Positions 14,515 to 22,655 of a stretch of 28,586 nt of DNA are shown in pieces. The stretch comes from a virus. The stretch is from the IMG/VR virus record IMGVR_UViG_3300025326_000166, positions 1-28,586 of that record, one strand, 5' to 3'. The notes under the pieces are model-generated. The model worked only from the letters and a program-made list of their open reading frames with translations, ran no database searches and was not told the DNA's origin. Each line of letters starts with the position of its first letter. Position 1 is the stretch's first letter. Made by a program: the position numbers and the translations under genes.

Positions 14515-17464
14515 TGCGACGGGGATTGTCGGCGTCCTGCGCGTGCTCTTGCAGGCGGATACCGTCCAATTCGAGCAGAAGCTCAAGACGGCCGACAAGA
14601 ATGTCCAAGCGATTGCGCAGCGGCTCAAGATGGATCTCGAGCCGTCGCAGCGGTCGGTCAATGCGGTGGTGCGGCAATTTCTGGGCACGCGGGAGATTGG
14701 TGCGGCCGAACGCTACGCGAAAGCGGTCCAGCAGATTGGCGGCGCGAATCGGCTGACGGCCGGCGATCAAGCCAAAGTCAATCGTGTGGTGACGGAGGCG
14801 CTCGGCCACTACAAGGCCCTCGGCCAGCAGGCGCCGCCGCATCTTCTCGCCCTGGCGAACGCCACAAAACAAGTTGAAGCCCCGACCAGTAAGCTAAATA
14901 CGACGCTCTCGACCATGAAGGGCGTGCTCGGCGCGTTCGGGATTTCGGTCGGCGTGTCGTCGCTGGTGAGTTTCGGGAAGTCGGTGTTCGCCGCAGCCGA
15001 TCAGATTGGCGACCTCGCCCAGAAGATGGGCGTCTCCACGGAGGCGGCCCAGCGGTTCCAATTCGCGGCCCGGCAATCTGGCGCGGACATCGAGGATGTG
15101 ACGCGCGCACTCGTGCAGATGAACGACCGCTTGGCCGAAGGCGACAAGGGCACCGTGGGGGCGCTGACAGCGGCTGGCCTGAAGTTCCAGGAGATTCGGG
15201 CGATGCGGCCGGAGGTCGCCTTCCGCACCATCGCGGATGCCATCGGACGGATCGCTGATCCGATGCAGCAAACGCAAGTCGCGATGGAACTGTTCGGCAA
15301 GGCCGGGCAGGAACTGCTGCCGATGATTCGAGAAGGCACGCTCAAGGTCGCCGATAGCGTGCGTGTGATGTCGGATGAGACCGTGCAACGGCTGAAAGAG
15401 GCAAAACAATCCTGGGAGAACTTCTGGGCTGGTCTCACGATTGTCAGCGGCGAAGCCATCGTCAAGATGTTCGATCAATGGCACAAGTTCATCGCTGATT
15501 TTCGAACCGGCGTCGTCTTTCTCGCGCGCGTCGCTGGGAGCGGCGGGAATGTGGCCCAAGCCCTCGCCCTCGGATCGGCCGAGTTCCTGGCGGCGGAGGC
15601 GTCAAAGACCAAGGCGCGGCCAGCGACCACTGGTCCGGCGCCCTTCAGTCCCGAAGGCTTAGGCCTCGGCCTACGGCATCTTCCCTCACTGCCGCAGACG
15701 AAGGAAGAACGCGACCGGGAAGCGGCGGCCGTCAAGAAGGCGGCCGAGGACGCAAAACGGCTGAACGAGTTGTATCGCGCGTTCGAGCGCGAGCGGTTGA
15801 CCGGCGTCACGGACACCCAGCGGCAACGGCAGGCGTTCGAGGCGCGCTTTCTGGCCGAGCGCGGGCTCACGGGCGCGGCGGCGTGGGCCAGGGCTATTGT
15901 CTCGCCCATCAGTCCGGCCGCGTTGTTCGGCGGCTCGGTGCCGCTCGGGGCACCACCAGCCCCTGTCGGCGGCTTTCCGATCGCGCGTCCGCCTGGGCCC
16001 AAGTTCGGCCCGAACTTTTTCCAGCCTGGTGTGAGTGCGGCCGATCTGGCGAAAGGCGTGCCCGTGGCGTCCTTGGGGATGCTCTTCCGAGGCGGCATGA
16101 GCACGACGCTCGGCCAAGCGCCGCAGACGATTCTCGCGGCGTTGACCGGCGGCGGGAATGTTGGGAAGGCCCTTGGCAGTCTCTTCGGCGGGAATCTCGC
16201 TGGCTCGCTCGTGGGGAAATCAACCGAGGGTGTCTTCGAGAGTGGTCTTGGGAAATCGTTGCAGGGCGTGTTCGGCAAGTCCTTCGGCGGCGCGATCGCG
16301 AATCTCTTGCCCGGCATCGGGGCACTGCTCGGCCCGATCATGGGGAAAGTCTTCGGCGCGATTGGGAATCTCGGCAAGAACGTCACGCTTGGCGCGCGGC
16401 AGGATTTCGCCAAGCAACTCGGCTTCGAGTCCCTGGACAATCTGTTTGAAAAATTGCGGAGCTTGGGGCCGGAGGGCGATCGGCTGGTCTCGACCGCGCT
16501 GAATGTGATTGGCAAGAAAGACGAAGCGGCGAATCGCCGCTGGATGGCCGATGTCACGAAGTTCTTCGATCGGCTGGAAAAAGTTCCCGGCAAGGTGCAG
16601 GAACTCTCAGCCGCGCTCGGGAAGTTTGGCGGCGCGATTCCCAGTCAACTCGACCCGCTCCTCGATTCAATTCTCGGCCAGGCCGGACTCTCGGGCGATC
16701 TGCGTCGGCAACTCGAAGGCCTGAAGAAACCGTCGTGGCAATCGGCGCAGGACTTGGCCTCGACTTTTGGGATTCAACTGGGGGCGCTCGGCGGCGGCTT
16801 CAATCAGGCTCGGTTAGCCGAGTCCGCCTTCCAATTGACGCGCGCCTTGGATGTCTTCAAGCGATTCGAGGGCGCGGATCAAAACGCGATTCTCCGCGAC
16901 ATGGCCGATGAGTTTTCCGCGCTGGCGCGGGAGGCGATGAAGAACAATGTCGCGCTCCCGCGCGCCATTCAGCAGTTCATTCGGCAAGTGGACGAGATGG
17001 GCCTCCTGCTCGATGAGAACGGCAATCGGATCGATCTGTCGCTCCTGAAGTTTGCCGACATCGAGGATGAATACCAACAGCAAGTCGTCTCGCTCTTGGA
17101 ACAGATTCGCGATCTACTGGCGGGGCCGAGCGCGACGACGCCGGGCCGTCCGCAATTACCCTGGATCGAACCTAGTGAACCAGGCGAAGGCCGTCGCCGA
17201 TTCAGGGAGGGCACGTATGTTGGCTTGCCGAGTTTTGCCGGCGGCACGCGCGGCCAATATATGGACTTCGGGCCGGGCACGCCCGTGATGCTGCACGGCA
17301 GCGAACGGGTGATGACCGCCGGGGAGGCGGGCGCGGCTCACTTCACCATCAATGTGATGACCCCGGATACGCAGACGTTCGAGTCCTGGCTGCGGCGTGG
17401 TGCGGCGAGTGTCATCGCGCGCACGCTCACGCCCGAGCTCGAGCGGATCGGCTTGGCGCGCTGA
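14507..17464 (+). CDS. Tape measure protein
   Basis: A 985-residue protein starting at GTG 14507, with AGGTG a few bases before it and overlapping the chaperone frame. It is long, helical and follows the chaperone, as expected for the ruler that sets tail length. About 120-165 is a hydrophobic, Gly/Ser-rich helix pair (MKGVLGAFGISVGVSSLVSF). About 170-300 resembles a tape-measure core (IGDLAQKMGVSTEAAQRFQF...VAMELFGKAGQELLPMI). About 400-460 is a charged coiled coil. About 535-635 is a Gly-rich, membrane-like stretch (GALLGPIMGKVFGAIGNLGK). The end has FGPGTPVMLHGSERVMTAGE (about 920-940), common at tape-measure C-termini. At roughly 1.5 angstrom per residue the tail would be about 150 nm. 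Confidence 0.95.
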   Translation: MADATGIVGVLRVLLQADTVQFEQKLKTADKNVQAIAQRLKMDLEPSQRSVNAVVRQFLGTREIGAAERYAKAVQQIGGANRLTAGDQAKVNRVVTEALGHYKALGQQAPPHLLALANATKQVEAPTSKLNTTLSTMKGVLGAFGISVGVSSLVSFGKSVFAAADQIGDLAQKMGVSTEAAQRFQFAARQSGADIEDVTRALVQMNDRLAEGDKGTVGALTAAGLKFQEIRAMRPEVAFRTIADAIGRIADPMQQTQVAMELFGKAGQELLPMIREGTLKVADSVRVMSDETVQRLKEAKQSWENFWAGLTIVSGEAIVKMFDQWHKFIADFRTGVVFLARVAGSGGNVAQALALGSAEFLAAEASKTKARPATTGPAPFSPEGLGLGLRHLPSLPQTKEERDREAAAVKKAAEDAKRLNELYRAFERERLTGVTDTQRQRQAFEARFLAERGLTGAAAWARAIVSPISPAALFGGSVPLGAPPAPVGGFPIARPPGPKFGPNFFQPGVSAADLAKGVPVASLGMLFRGGMSTTLGQAPQTILAALTGGGNVGKALGSLFGGNLAGSLVGKSTEGVFESGLGKSLQGVFGKSFGGAIANLLPGIGALLGPIMGKVFGAIGNLGKNVTLGARQDFAKQLGFESLDNLFEKLRSLGPEGDRLVSTALNVIGKKDEAANRRWMADVTKFFDRLEKVPGKVQELSAALGKFGGAIPSQLDPLLDSILGQAGLSGDLRRQLEGLKKPSWQSAQDLASTFGIQLGALGGGFNQARLAESAFQLTRALDVFKRFEGADQNAILRDMADEFSALAREAMKNNVALPRAIQQFIRQVDEMGLLLDENGNRIDLSLLKFADIEDEYQQQVVSLLEQIRDLLAGPSATTPGRPQLPWIEPSEPGEGRRRFREGTYVGLPSFAGGTRGQYMDFGPGTPVMLHGSERVMTAGEAGAAHFTINVMTPDTQTFESWLRRGAASVIARTLTPELERIGLAR

Positions 17465-19245
17465 TGGCCGAGTTCCGCGTCCTCATCGGGGGCACCGAGC
17501 GCACGGTCGCGTTGCCGTCGCTCACGCTCCAGCGCGTGGTGAATGGCCCGGACATTCTGACGTGTGAGGTGCTGGACGAAGACGGCGTGTATCAGCCTGG
17601 AATTGATGATCTGCTGGCGCTCGAACGGACGGATGTGTCGCCGGCGTCCTTCTGGGAAGGCGTAATCCAAGTGACCGAGGAGCGGGCGCTGACGGGCCAC
17701 GGCGTGGGGCGCGTGACGCGCGTCACCGCCTACGATTACAGCGTCTATCCGTCGTTCGTGACGGCGACGATCTCGTTCGGGAGCGCCACGTCGCCCGTCG
17801 CCACACTGGAAAGCGCGTTACAGGATCTCGTCACGGAGTATCTGACCGCCTACGGCATCACGCTGCATCCCAGTCAAGTGACCGGGCCGACGCTCGACGC
17901 GCTGGCCTACGACGGCGCGACGGTGGACAGCATCCTCAACGATCTGTCTCAGCAGACGGGCTTCGTCTGGAAGGTTGATGCCGATCTGCAATTAGAAATG
18001 TGGGACCCGTCCACACGATCGGCGGGTTTCGATCTGACGGGCACGCCGAATACCTATGTCGGCGACGTGACAGTCGAGCGGTTTCGCCAGCGGTACTACA
18101 ACCGCGTGATTGTGTACGGCGGCGAAGGCTACAACCAGAACATCAGCGGCGAACTGAAGATCGGGGACGGCAGCGCGACCAAGTTTCTGCTTGACGCGCC
18201 GATGTACTATTTCGGTCCGGTGGTGTTGGAAGTCACGCGGAGCGGCGTCGCGGGGATCGAACTCGTGGATGGCGTCGAGTGGATCTTCGACGGCGATGAC
18301 TACTCGATCAATAACGGGACGGCGGCCACGCTCGGCAATGGCGATACGATGCTCGTGGGCGTGACCGGGTATTCGGCCTGGTATCCCATGAAGATCGTCG
18401 CGGACGGCCGCGGGTCGCCGCCCGATCCGCCGCGGGATCTCATCATCCGCCGACCGGATTTGTTCAATCGCGCGGCCATGCAAACGTTGGCCGACCAAGC
18501 GCTCGCGGTCAGCCAAAGCGATTTCATTCGCGCGACCTACGAGACGGAGGAGCTGGACATCGCGCCGGGTGAATCGCAGACCTGCACACTCACTGAACGC
18601 AATCTGAGTGGCGCGTTCATCTGCACCGAAGCGCGCCTATTCAACGTCACCGATGGTGATACGTCCACCTTTCGCCAGCAGCTCACGGTCGTCAATGGCG
18701 TCAACGCGAAAGCGATCTGGATGGACCTCTATCGACGGTGGCTGGGCAGCACGGCCGGCAGCGCGCCGGTGGCGAGCAGTCCGACGACGACGGCGGTCAT
18801 CAGCGCCACCGCGACTGCGGGCATTGTGCCGTTGCCGCTCGAGGTGCGAGTCGCGAAGCTGGACTACACGAACGCGCAGATTCTCGCAGGCGCCACCTCG
18901 CCGCGTATCATTCTTCAGGCCCCGGCGGCGAATGAACTCTACCTTCCGATCCGCCTCCTGGTCATTCAGGATTTCGCCAATCCGACTGGCTACAATAACG
19001 CGCGTGGCTGGGGGGTGCATTATGCAGGCTTCAGCGCCAGCCTGTTCACCACGGCCTCATCCACGACCACGGCGGGATTCTCCCTCGTGAATAACACCGC
19101 ATGGCCCACTGGGCTCGGCATCACGGCGGAGAATCAAATCCTCGCGGCGGCGATGGAGTGTCATCTGAATGCTGATCCGGGGGGCGCTGGGGATGCGGCG
19201 AATACGGCGACGGTCTATCTCATCTACGGGAGAATCGTGCGGTGA
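17464..19245 (+). CDS. Tail hub-like protein with C-terminal beta domain
   Basis: A 593-residue protein starting on the last base of the tape-measure stop. The N-terminal 400 residues look like a baseplate hub protein: beta start (FRVLIGGTERTVALPSLTLQ), LDEDGVYQPG, and VDSILNDLSQQTGFVWKVDADLQLEMW at about 157-183, the pattern of gp27/gp44-like hubs, then a beta-rich part (YYNRVIVYGGEGYNQNISG). From about 460 a separate domain (LDYTNAQILAGATSPRIILQ then APAANELYLPIRLLVIQDF) resembles a beta domain found in many phage tail proteins. No separate distal tail protein precedes it, so this gene may combine several tail-tip roles. It overlaps the next start as GTGA. Confidence 0.8.
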   Translation: MAEFRVLIGGTERTVALPSLTLQRVVNGPDILTCEVLDEDGVYQPGIDDLLALERTDVSPASFWEGVIQVTEERALTGHGVGRVTRVTAYDYSVYPSFVTATISFGSATSPVATLESALQDLVTEYLTAYGITLHPSQVTGPTLDALAYDGATVDSILNDLSQQTGFVWKVDADLQLEMWDPSTRSAGFDLTGTPNTYVGDVTVERFRQRYYNRVIVYGGEGYNQNISGELKIGDGSATKFLLDAPMYYFGPVVLEVTRSGVAGIELVDGVEWIFDGDDYSINNGTAATLGNGDTMLVGVTGYSAWYPMKIVADGRGSPPDPPRDLIIRRPDLFNRAAMQTLADQALAVSQSDFIRATYETEELDIAPGESQTCTLTERNLSGAFICTEARLFNVTDGDTSTFRQQLTVVNGVNAKAIWMDLYRRWLGSTAGSAPVASSPTTTAVISATATAGIVPLPLEVRVAKLDYTNAQILAGATSPRIILQAPAANELYLPIRLLVIQDFANPTGYNNARGWGVHYAGFSASLFTTASSTTTAGFSLVNNTAWPTGLGITAENQILAAAMECHLNADPGGAGDAANTATVYLIYGRIVR

Positions 19246-19655
19246 CGGAGCGCGAGAGCATGGATCTTGAGGTACGGATCGCGCGCTTGCAGACCGTGGT
19301 CGAGACCGGCTTCCACGAGTTACATCGGCGGCATGATGATTCCGAGCGACGGTCGGAAAAGCGCCATGAGCAGAATACGGTCCGGCTCAATGGCATCAAT
19401 GGGCGCGTCGGCGAGGCCCATGAAAAACTCGCCCGGCATGATGGCTGGATTCAGAGTCTCCAGACGGAGTTCGCGCGCGTGCGGGAACGGGTGCATGAAC
19501 TGGTGAATCGTCTCCAGACCAGGCCGGACGGGAAGTTTGAGGACGGCCATGTCAGTCGGTTAGAATTGCGTTGGCTAGTGGTGCTGATTGTCAGCTGTTT
19601 CTCGGCCGGGGCGGGTGTGATGGCGTGGATTCTGAAGCTCGTCGGCATCATGTGA
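19242..19655 (+). CDS. Coiled-coil protein with C-terminal membrane anchor (XhlA-like)
   Basis: A 137-residue protein from GTG 19242. Residues 7-95 form a highly charged helix with heptad character (DLEVRIARLQTVVETGFHEL, then RVGEAHEKLARHDGWIQSLQ). Residues 110-135 are a single membrane span (WLVVLIVSCFSAGAGVMAWI). This layout matches XhlA/holin-associated proteins in lysis modules, and the endolysin gene follows 7 bases downstream. It could be a holin accessory or tail-bound membrane-contact protein. The topology is clear; the role is inferred from position. Confidence 0.65.
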   Translation: MTERESMDLEVRIARLQTVVETGFHELHRRHDDSERRSEKRHEQNTVRLNGINGRVGEAHEKLARHDGWIQSLQTEFARVRERVHELVNRLQTRPDGKFEDGHVSRLELRWLVVLIVSCFSAGAGVMAWILKLVGIM

Positions 19656-19662
19656 CCGGATC

Positions 19663-20121
19663 ATGACGATCATGCGGCCCGTAGCGATTGTCGCGCGTGA
19701 CAGTAAGCGGCTCGAATCGATCACGCCGCCGCTCCGCGCGATCGTGACGAAGATCCTTACTGCGATGGAGGGACTCGGGTATCCCATGACGGTCACGGCG
19801 GGCGTGCGCACGGTCGAAGAACAGGTGGCGCTCTTTGCCAAAGGCCGGACGGCGCCCGGATCGGTCGTCACAAATGCTGACGGCGTGGCGAAGAAGTCCA
19901 ACCATCAGGCGAAAGCGGACGGCTTCGGCTGGGCCGTCGATTGCGCGTTTCTGGTGGACGGGCCGGATCGGGATGGTGAGCTCGAGACGCCGTCGTGGGA
20001 TGAGGCGCATCCGTGGACGCTCTACGGCACGATGGCCGAAACGCTTGGCGCGGGCAGGCTCGTGTGGGGGGGCCGCTGGCCGCATCTCCGAGACCTGCCG
20101 CATGTGGAGTGGAAAGGATGA
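19663..20121 (+). CDS. Endolysin, M15-type peptidoglycan peptidase
   Basis: A 152-residue peptidase of the VanY/CwlK-like M15 family, expected to cut peptide cross-links in the cell wall at lysis. GVRTVEEQVALFAKGRTAPG (47-66) is the conserved substrate-side segment. The zinc ligands are His81 (SNHQ), Asp93 (GWAVDCAF) and His147 (LPHVEW), with Glu149 as likely catalytic acid. LVWGGRWPHLRDLPHVEW matches the family's GGxW...D..H.E ending. It has no signal peptide, so it needs a holin. Length is typical for a single-domain phage enzyme. The stop overlaps the next start as ATGA. Confidence 0.92.
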   Translation: MTIMRPVAIVARDSKRLESITPPLRAIVTKILTAMEGLGYPMTVTAGVRTVEEQVALFAKGRTAPGSVVTNADGVAKKSNHQAKADGFGWAVDCAFLVDGPDRDGELETPSWDEAHPWTLYGTMAETLGAGRLVWGGRWPHLRDLPHVEWKG

Positions 20122-20375
20122 AGCCACGGGCCGGCGATGTTATCGTGGATAGCACGGGCGCGCACGTAGAAGTCGTGTCGGTCATCGGCGCACACGAGTT
20201 TCTCGCTGGACTGTCCGAGCAACAGCGGAGCCTGCATGCGCCGACATTGCTCCGCGATTCGAGCGCCGCGGCCTGTTGCGCCCAGGGCGCCACGACCTCC
20301 GGCCGGGAGCGACGGAACACGGACCGCGCGCAGCATCGTGACCGGCGGTATGTCTGCGCGATGAGAGGGGAATGA
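20118..20375 (+). CDS. Hypothetical protein in lysis region
   Basis: An 85-residue protein whose ATG 20118 overlaps the endolysin stop. The first 45 residues (RAGDVIVDSTGAHVEVVSVI then GAHEFLAGLSEQQRSLHAPT) look like a small beta-rich fold. The rest is Arg-rich, with AACCAQG, and probably disordered. No membrane segment or known domain was recognised. One base separates its stop from the holin-like gene. No function can be assigned. Confidence 0.6.
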   Translation: MKPRAGDVIVDSTGAHVEVVSVIGAHEFLAGLSEQQRSLHAPTLLRDSSAAACCAQGATTSGRERRNTDRAQHRDRRYVCAMRGE

Positions 20376-20376
20376 G

Positions 20377-20802
20377 ATGAAACGCTGGTGGATCTTCATG
20401 GTGATCGTTTTCGTCGCGGCATGGGGCGTGCCGATGCTGGCGCAGGCTGCGGCCGCGGCGGTCGATACACCGTTGGAACCTGGGCAAGCAAATGAGTCCG
20501 TGGTCTCCTTCGTCTGGGCCTACGCCTCGGCGGCCTTCCTTCAATGGTGGAAGCGATCGAAGTTTGGCGGGATGAGCGAGAATGCGCTCCGGCATGTCAA
20601 GACGGCCATTGCCTTCGCGATGGCGTTCGCGGGCGCGCTCGGCGTGCATTCCTCGTTTGATGCCGCGCAGGGGACGCTGACCATTACCGGCTTACTCTGG
20701 CCGGGCGTGTGGACGGCCGTGGGTGATACCATCCGTCAGTTCGGGTTTCAGCAGTTCGCGTATCGAACGGCGATTGAACCGCGAGCTACGACGGAGACGT
20801 AA
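20377..20802 (+). CDS. Holin-like multi-span membrane protein
   Basis: A 141-residue protein with GAGAGGGG upstream of ATG 20377. It has an N-terminal hydrophobic segment (about 4-24, IFMVIVFVAAWGVPMLAQ-like) that could be a signal anchor. Further hydrophobic stretches lie at about 42-58 (VVSFVWAYASAAFLQW), 75-92 (AIAFAMAFAGALGV) and 98-118. Short polar loops and a charged C-terminus fit a holin that would release the endolysin. No known holin family is clear by eye. Position between endolysin and lipoprotein supports a lysis role. Confidence 0.6.
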   Translation: MKRWWIFMVIVFVAAWGVPMLAQAAAAAVDTPLEPGQANESVVSFVWAYASAAFLQWWKRSKFGGMSENALRHVKTAIAFAMAFAGALGVHSSFDAAQGTLTITGLLWPGVWTAVGDTIRQFGFQQFAYRTAIEPRATTET

Positions 20803-21309
20803 ATGCGTCTGGGCCTCCTGATCCTTTCGCTGGTCCTCACCTCGGCCTGTGCCTCGGCCTTGACGGCGATCCGCCCTGGCGCGAGTGAGCAAGCCCAGGT
20901 CCGGCAGGTCGCGGCGCGAGTGGCTGACGCGGTGCGGACGTCCTTTGTCGTGCTCGACCATGCGGCCGTCCTCGTCAACGCGTTGCCGCTCTCGACCGAG
21001 CAGAAGGATGCGCTCGATTGCGGCATCCTGAAAGCGACGGGTCTGGATACGCCGAGCGACACGGTGCGGAAGGTCTGCGGGCCGCTGCCGACGACACAGA
21101 CCGCGCCGTTGCGCATCGCGTTGCGCGAGTTGCAGGCAGTCACGCGCGAGGCCTCGCTGCGGCAGACGCTGGCCCGCATTGTGATGCTGATGGAATCGCT
21201 TGTCACGAAGCTCGAAGGCGTCCACCAGCCGGCACTGGTCAGCACGGCCGCGATTCTCCGCGCGAGTTTCGCTATCGCTGTGGCCTATCTCACGGGAGGC
21301 GGATCGTGA
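20803..21309 (+). CDS. Predicted lipoprotein, possible outer-membrane spanin
   Basis: A 168-residue protein that starts on the base after the preceding stop. The N-terminus is a lipoprotein-type signal (MRLGLLILSLVLTSAC, Cys16) with a slightly relaxed lipobox. The remainder is helical with amphipathic repeats (VRQVAARVADAVRTSFVVLD, LRIALRELQAVTREASLRQTL) and two further Cys. A lipoprotein after holin and endolysin suggests a spanin-like role in outer-membrane disruption. However, it is longer than most o-spanins and I see no separate i-spanin partner. Alternatively it modifies the host envelope. The stop overlaps the next start as GTGA. Confidence 0.6.
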   Translation: MRLGLLILSLVLTSACASALTAIRPGASEQAQVRQVAARVADAVRTSFVVLDHAAVLVNALPLSTEQKDALDCGILKATGLDTPSDTVRKVCGPLPTTQTAPLRIALRELQAVTREASLRQTLARIVMLMESLVTKLEGVHQPALVSTAAILRASFAIAVAYLTGGGS

Positions 21310-21530
21310 CGTTGGTTTTCACCGAAGTGCTGAAGCTGATTCAGTTGGGCGTCGCGACGGTCCAAGGCGTGAAGGCGGCGGTCGGGGCGCAGAAGCTGCA
21401 TGTGCTGGACTCGCAGACGGGCTTAGGCCTCAGCGTCGAGGAGTTCGACCGATTGTTCGCAGCCGCGCAGGCGCAACTGGAGACTTCGGCGGCACATGCG
21501 GCGGGGCGGATTGAGGCACGGCATGAGTAA
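21306..21530 (+). CDS. Small hypothetical helical protein
   Basis: A 74-residue protein from GTG 21306, coupled to the lipoprotein gene by GTGA. LVFTEVLKLIQLGVATVQGV is an amphipathic to hydrophobic helix. The rest (SVEEFDRLFAAAQAQLETSA) is a charged helix. It could associate with membranes or with tail parts, but there is no recognised family. The 3' end overlaps a 29-codon ORF by 8 bases. Confidence 0.6.
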   Translation: MTLVFTEVLKLIQLGVATVQGVKAAVGAQKLHVLDSQTGLGLSVEEFDRLFAAAQAQLETSAAHAAGRIEARHE

Positions 21531-21612
21531 ACTGACGGCGCAGGAACAGTTCGCTCGCGAACTCGCAAAGGCGATTCGAGATGCCTTTAAGAAGAAGGGG
21601 ACGGTGGGATGA
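21523..21612 (+). CDS. 29-residue small basic ORF
   Basis: ATG 21523 to TGA 21612 encodes 29 residues (start MSKLTAQEQFARELAKAIRD, then a KKK-containing basic end). GAGG at 21513-21516, six bases before the ATG, is a good ribosome site. The ORF overlaps the previous gene by 8 bases and the next by 4 (ATGA at 21609). It forms one amphipathic helix with a positively charged tail. Spacing and coupling argue for a translated gene. Function is unknown. Confidence 0.55.
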   Translation: MSKLTAQEQFARELAKAIRDAFKKKGTVG

Positions 21613-21998
21613 TGGCGACAGTGGTGACGGTCTCCTCTCGTCCTCGGCAGGCTGGTGCGTACACGTTTCAGGCGCCCGATGCCGTGCCTAGTGGTGTGAC
21701 AGAAGTCATCTTCACCCTCACGATCGATCTGGCGGACAAACTCGCGACCGGAAAGATGGTCACATGGGGCTTTGAGTTTTCGTCGGATAATGGCGCGACC
21801 TGGTCGCTCGGCAATCAGGGGACGTGGGACAGTTACGGGCCTGCTGGGTTAACCTACACCGATCTCGATGGCACGCTGGTGACCAATCCTGATCCTCGGA
21901 TTTCCTTGTCGCTGACTGATCGGGCTGGTCAACGACTGCGGGGCACGTTGGTGCTGTCGGACGCACTCCGCACGGGCGTTGTGATCACGGTGACGTAA
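21609..21998 (+). CDS. Hypothetical beta-rich virion protein
   Basis: A 129-residue protein from ATG 21609, overlapping the small ORF. The sequence alternates strands and polar turns: VVTVSSRPRQAGAYTFQAPD, then VTEVIFTLTIDLADK, MVTWGFEFSSDNGATW, and RISLSLTDRAGQRLRGTLVL. This suggests a jelly-roll or Ig-like sandwich of the kind seen in phage decoration and fibre proteins. No signal or membrane segment is present. It opens a run of five such small proteins. A structural role is inferred. Confidence 0.65.
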   Translation: MMATVVTVSSRPRQAGAYTFQAPDAVPSGVTEVIFTLTIDLADKLATGKMVTWGFEFSSDNGATWSLGNQGTWDSYGPAGLTYTDLDGTLVTNPDPRISLSLTDRAGQRLRGTLVLSDALRTGVVITVT

Positions 21999-22000
21999 GC

Positions 22001-22651
22001 ATGGCGATTGCCTTCGATGCGGCGACCGACGGCGGGCTCGTCAATCCGGGCACGTCGTTGACATGGTCGCATACGTGTACGGGGGCGAATCGTCTCATTC
22101 GTGTGGGCACACGGAGCAATACCGTCACCGACAACGTCACGGGCGTGACCTATGCGGGCGTGGCGCTCACGAAAGTCCGTGGACACACCGCATTGGATAG
22201 GTGCATGGCGCTCTGGGAGCTGCAAGATCCCGCCTCTGGCGCCAACAACGTCGTGGTGAGTGGATCATCCGGCGTCATCATGGCGGAAGCGGCGTCCTAC
22301 ACGGGCGCACGAGTGAACGATGTAAATAACAGTGGAGACGGTGGCGGGGCGCAAACATCCTTGACGGTTTCGGCTACGCCTGTCGCGGATAATTGTTGGA
22401 TGCAAGGCGCGTTCGGCAACAACATCGGTAATCCGTCAGCGGGCGGAGGGACGACCAAGCGCATCGGATCAGCGAATGGCATTGGCCTGTTCGACAACAA
22501 TGCCGCCATCTCGCCACCTGCCTCGACCAGCCTCACGGCCTCCACGGCACCGACGTCCGGTCTCCACGTCGGGATTGTCGCGTCGCTGGTGCCTGCCGCA
22601 GCCGCCGGCAACCCCTGGTATTTCTACGCCAACCAGCAGGCGGTGAGGTAA
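22001..22651 (+). CDS. Beta-sandwich phage protein, probable fibre or decoration
   Basis: A 216-residue protein rich in Gly, Ser, Thr, Asn and Val. It shows VGTRSNTVTDNVTGVTYAGV, then ALWELQDPASGANNVVVSGS, a GANNVVV and AASYTGA pattern recurring in phage tail-associated beta-sandwich proteins of unknown function. Near the end, PTSGLHVGIVASLVPAAA is a probable final strand. A lectin-like or fibre-associated role is plausible from composition and from the neighbouring repeat protein. It starts two bases after the preceding stop. Confidence 0.65.
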   Translation: MAIAFDAATDGGLVNPGTSLTWSHTCTGANRLIRVGTRSNTVTDNVTGVTYAGVALTKVRGHTALDRCMALWELQDPASGANNVVVSGSSGVIMAEAASYTGARVNDVNNSGDGGGAQTSLTVSATPVADNCWMQGAFGNNIGNPSAGGGTTKRIGSANGIGLFDNNAAISPPASTSLTASTAPTSGLHVGIVASLVPAAAAGNPWYFYANQQAVR

Positions 22652-22655
22652 CGCA

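Noticed and set aside
15475-16593. 372-codon open frame on the - strand
   Set aside because: It is antisense to the tape measure gene and has Pro/Ser/Arg composition with no family features.
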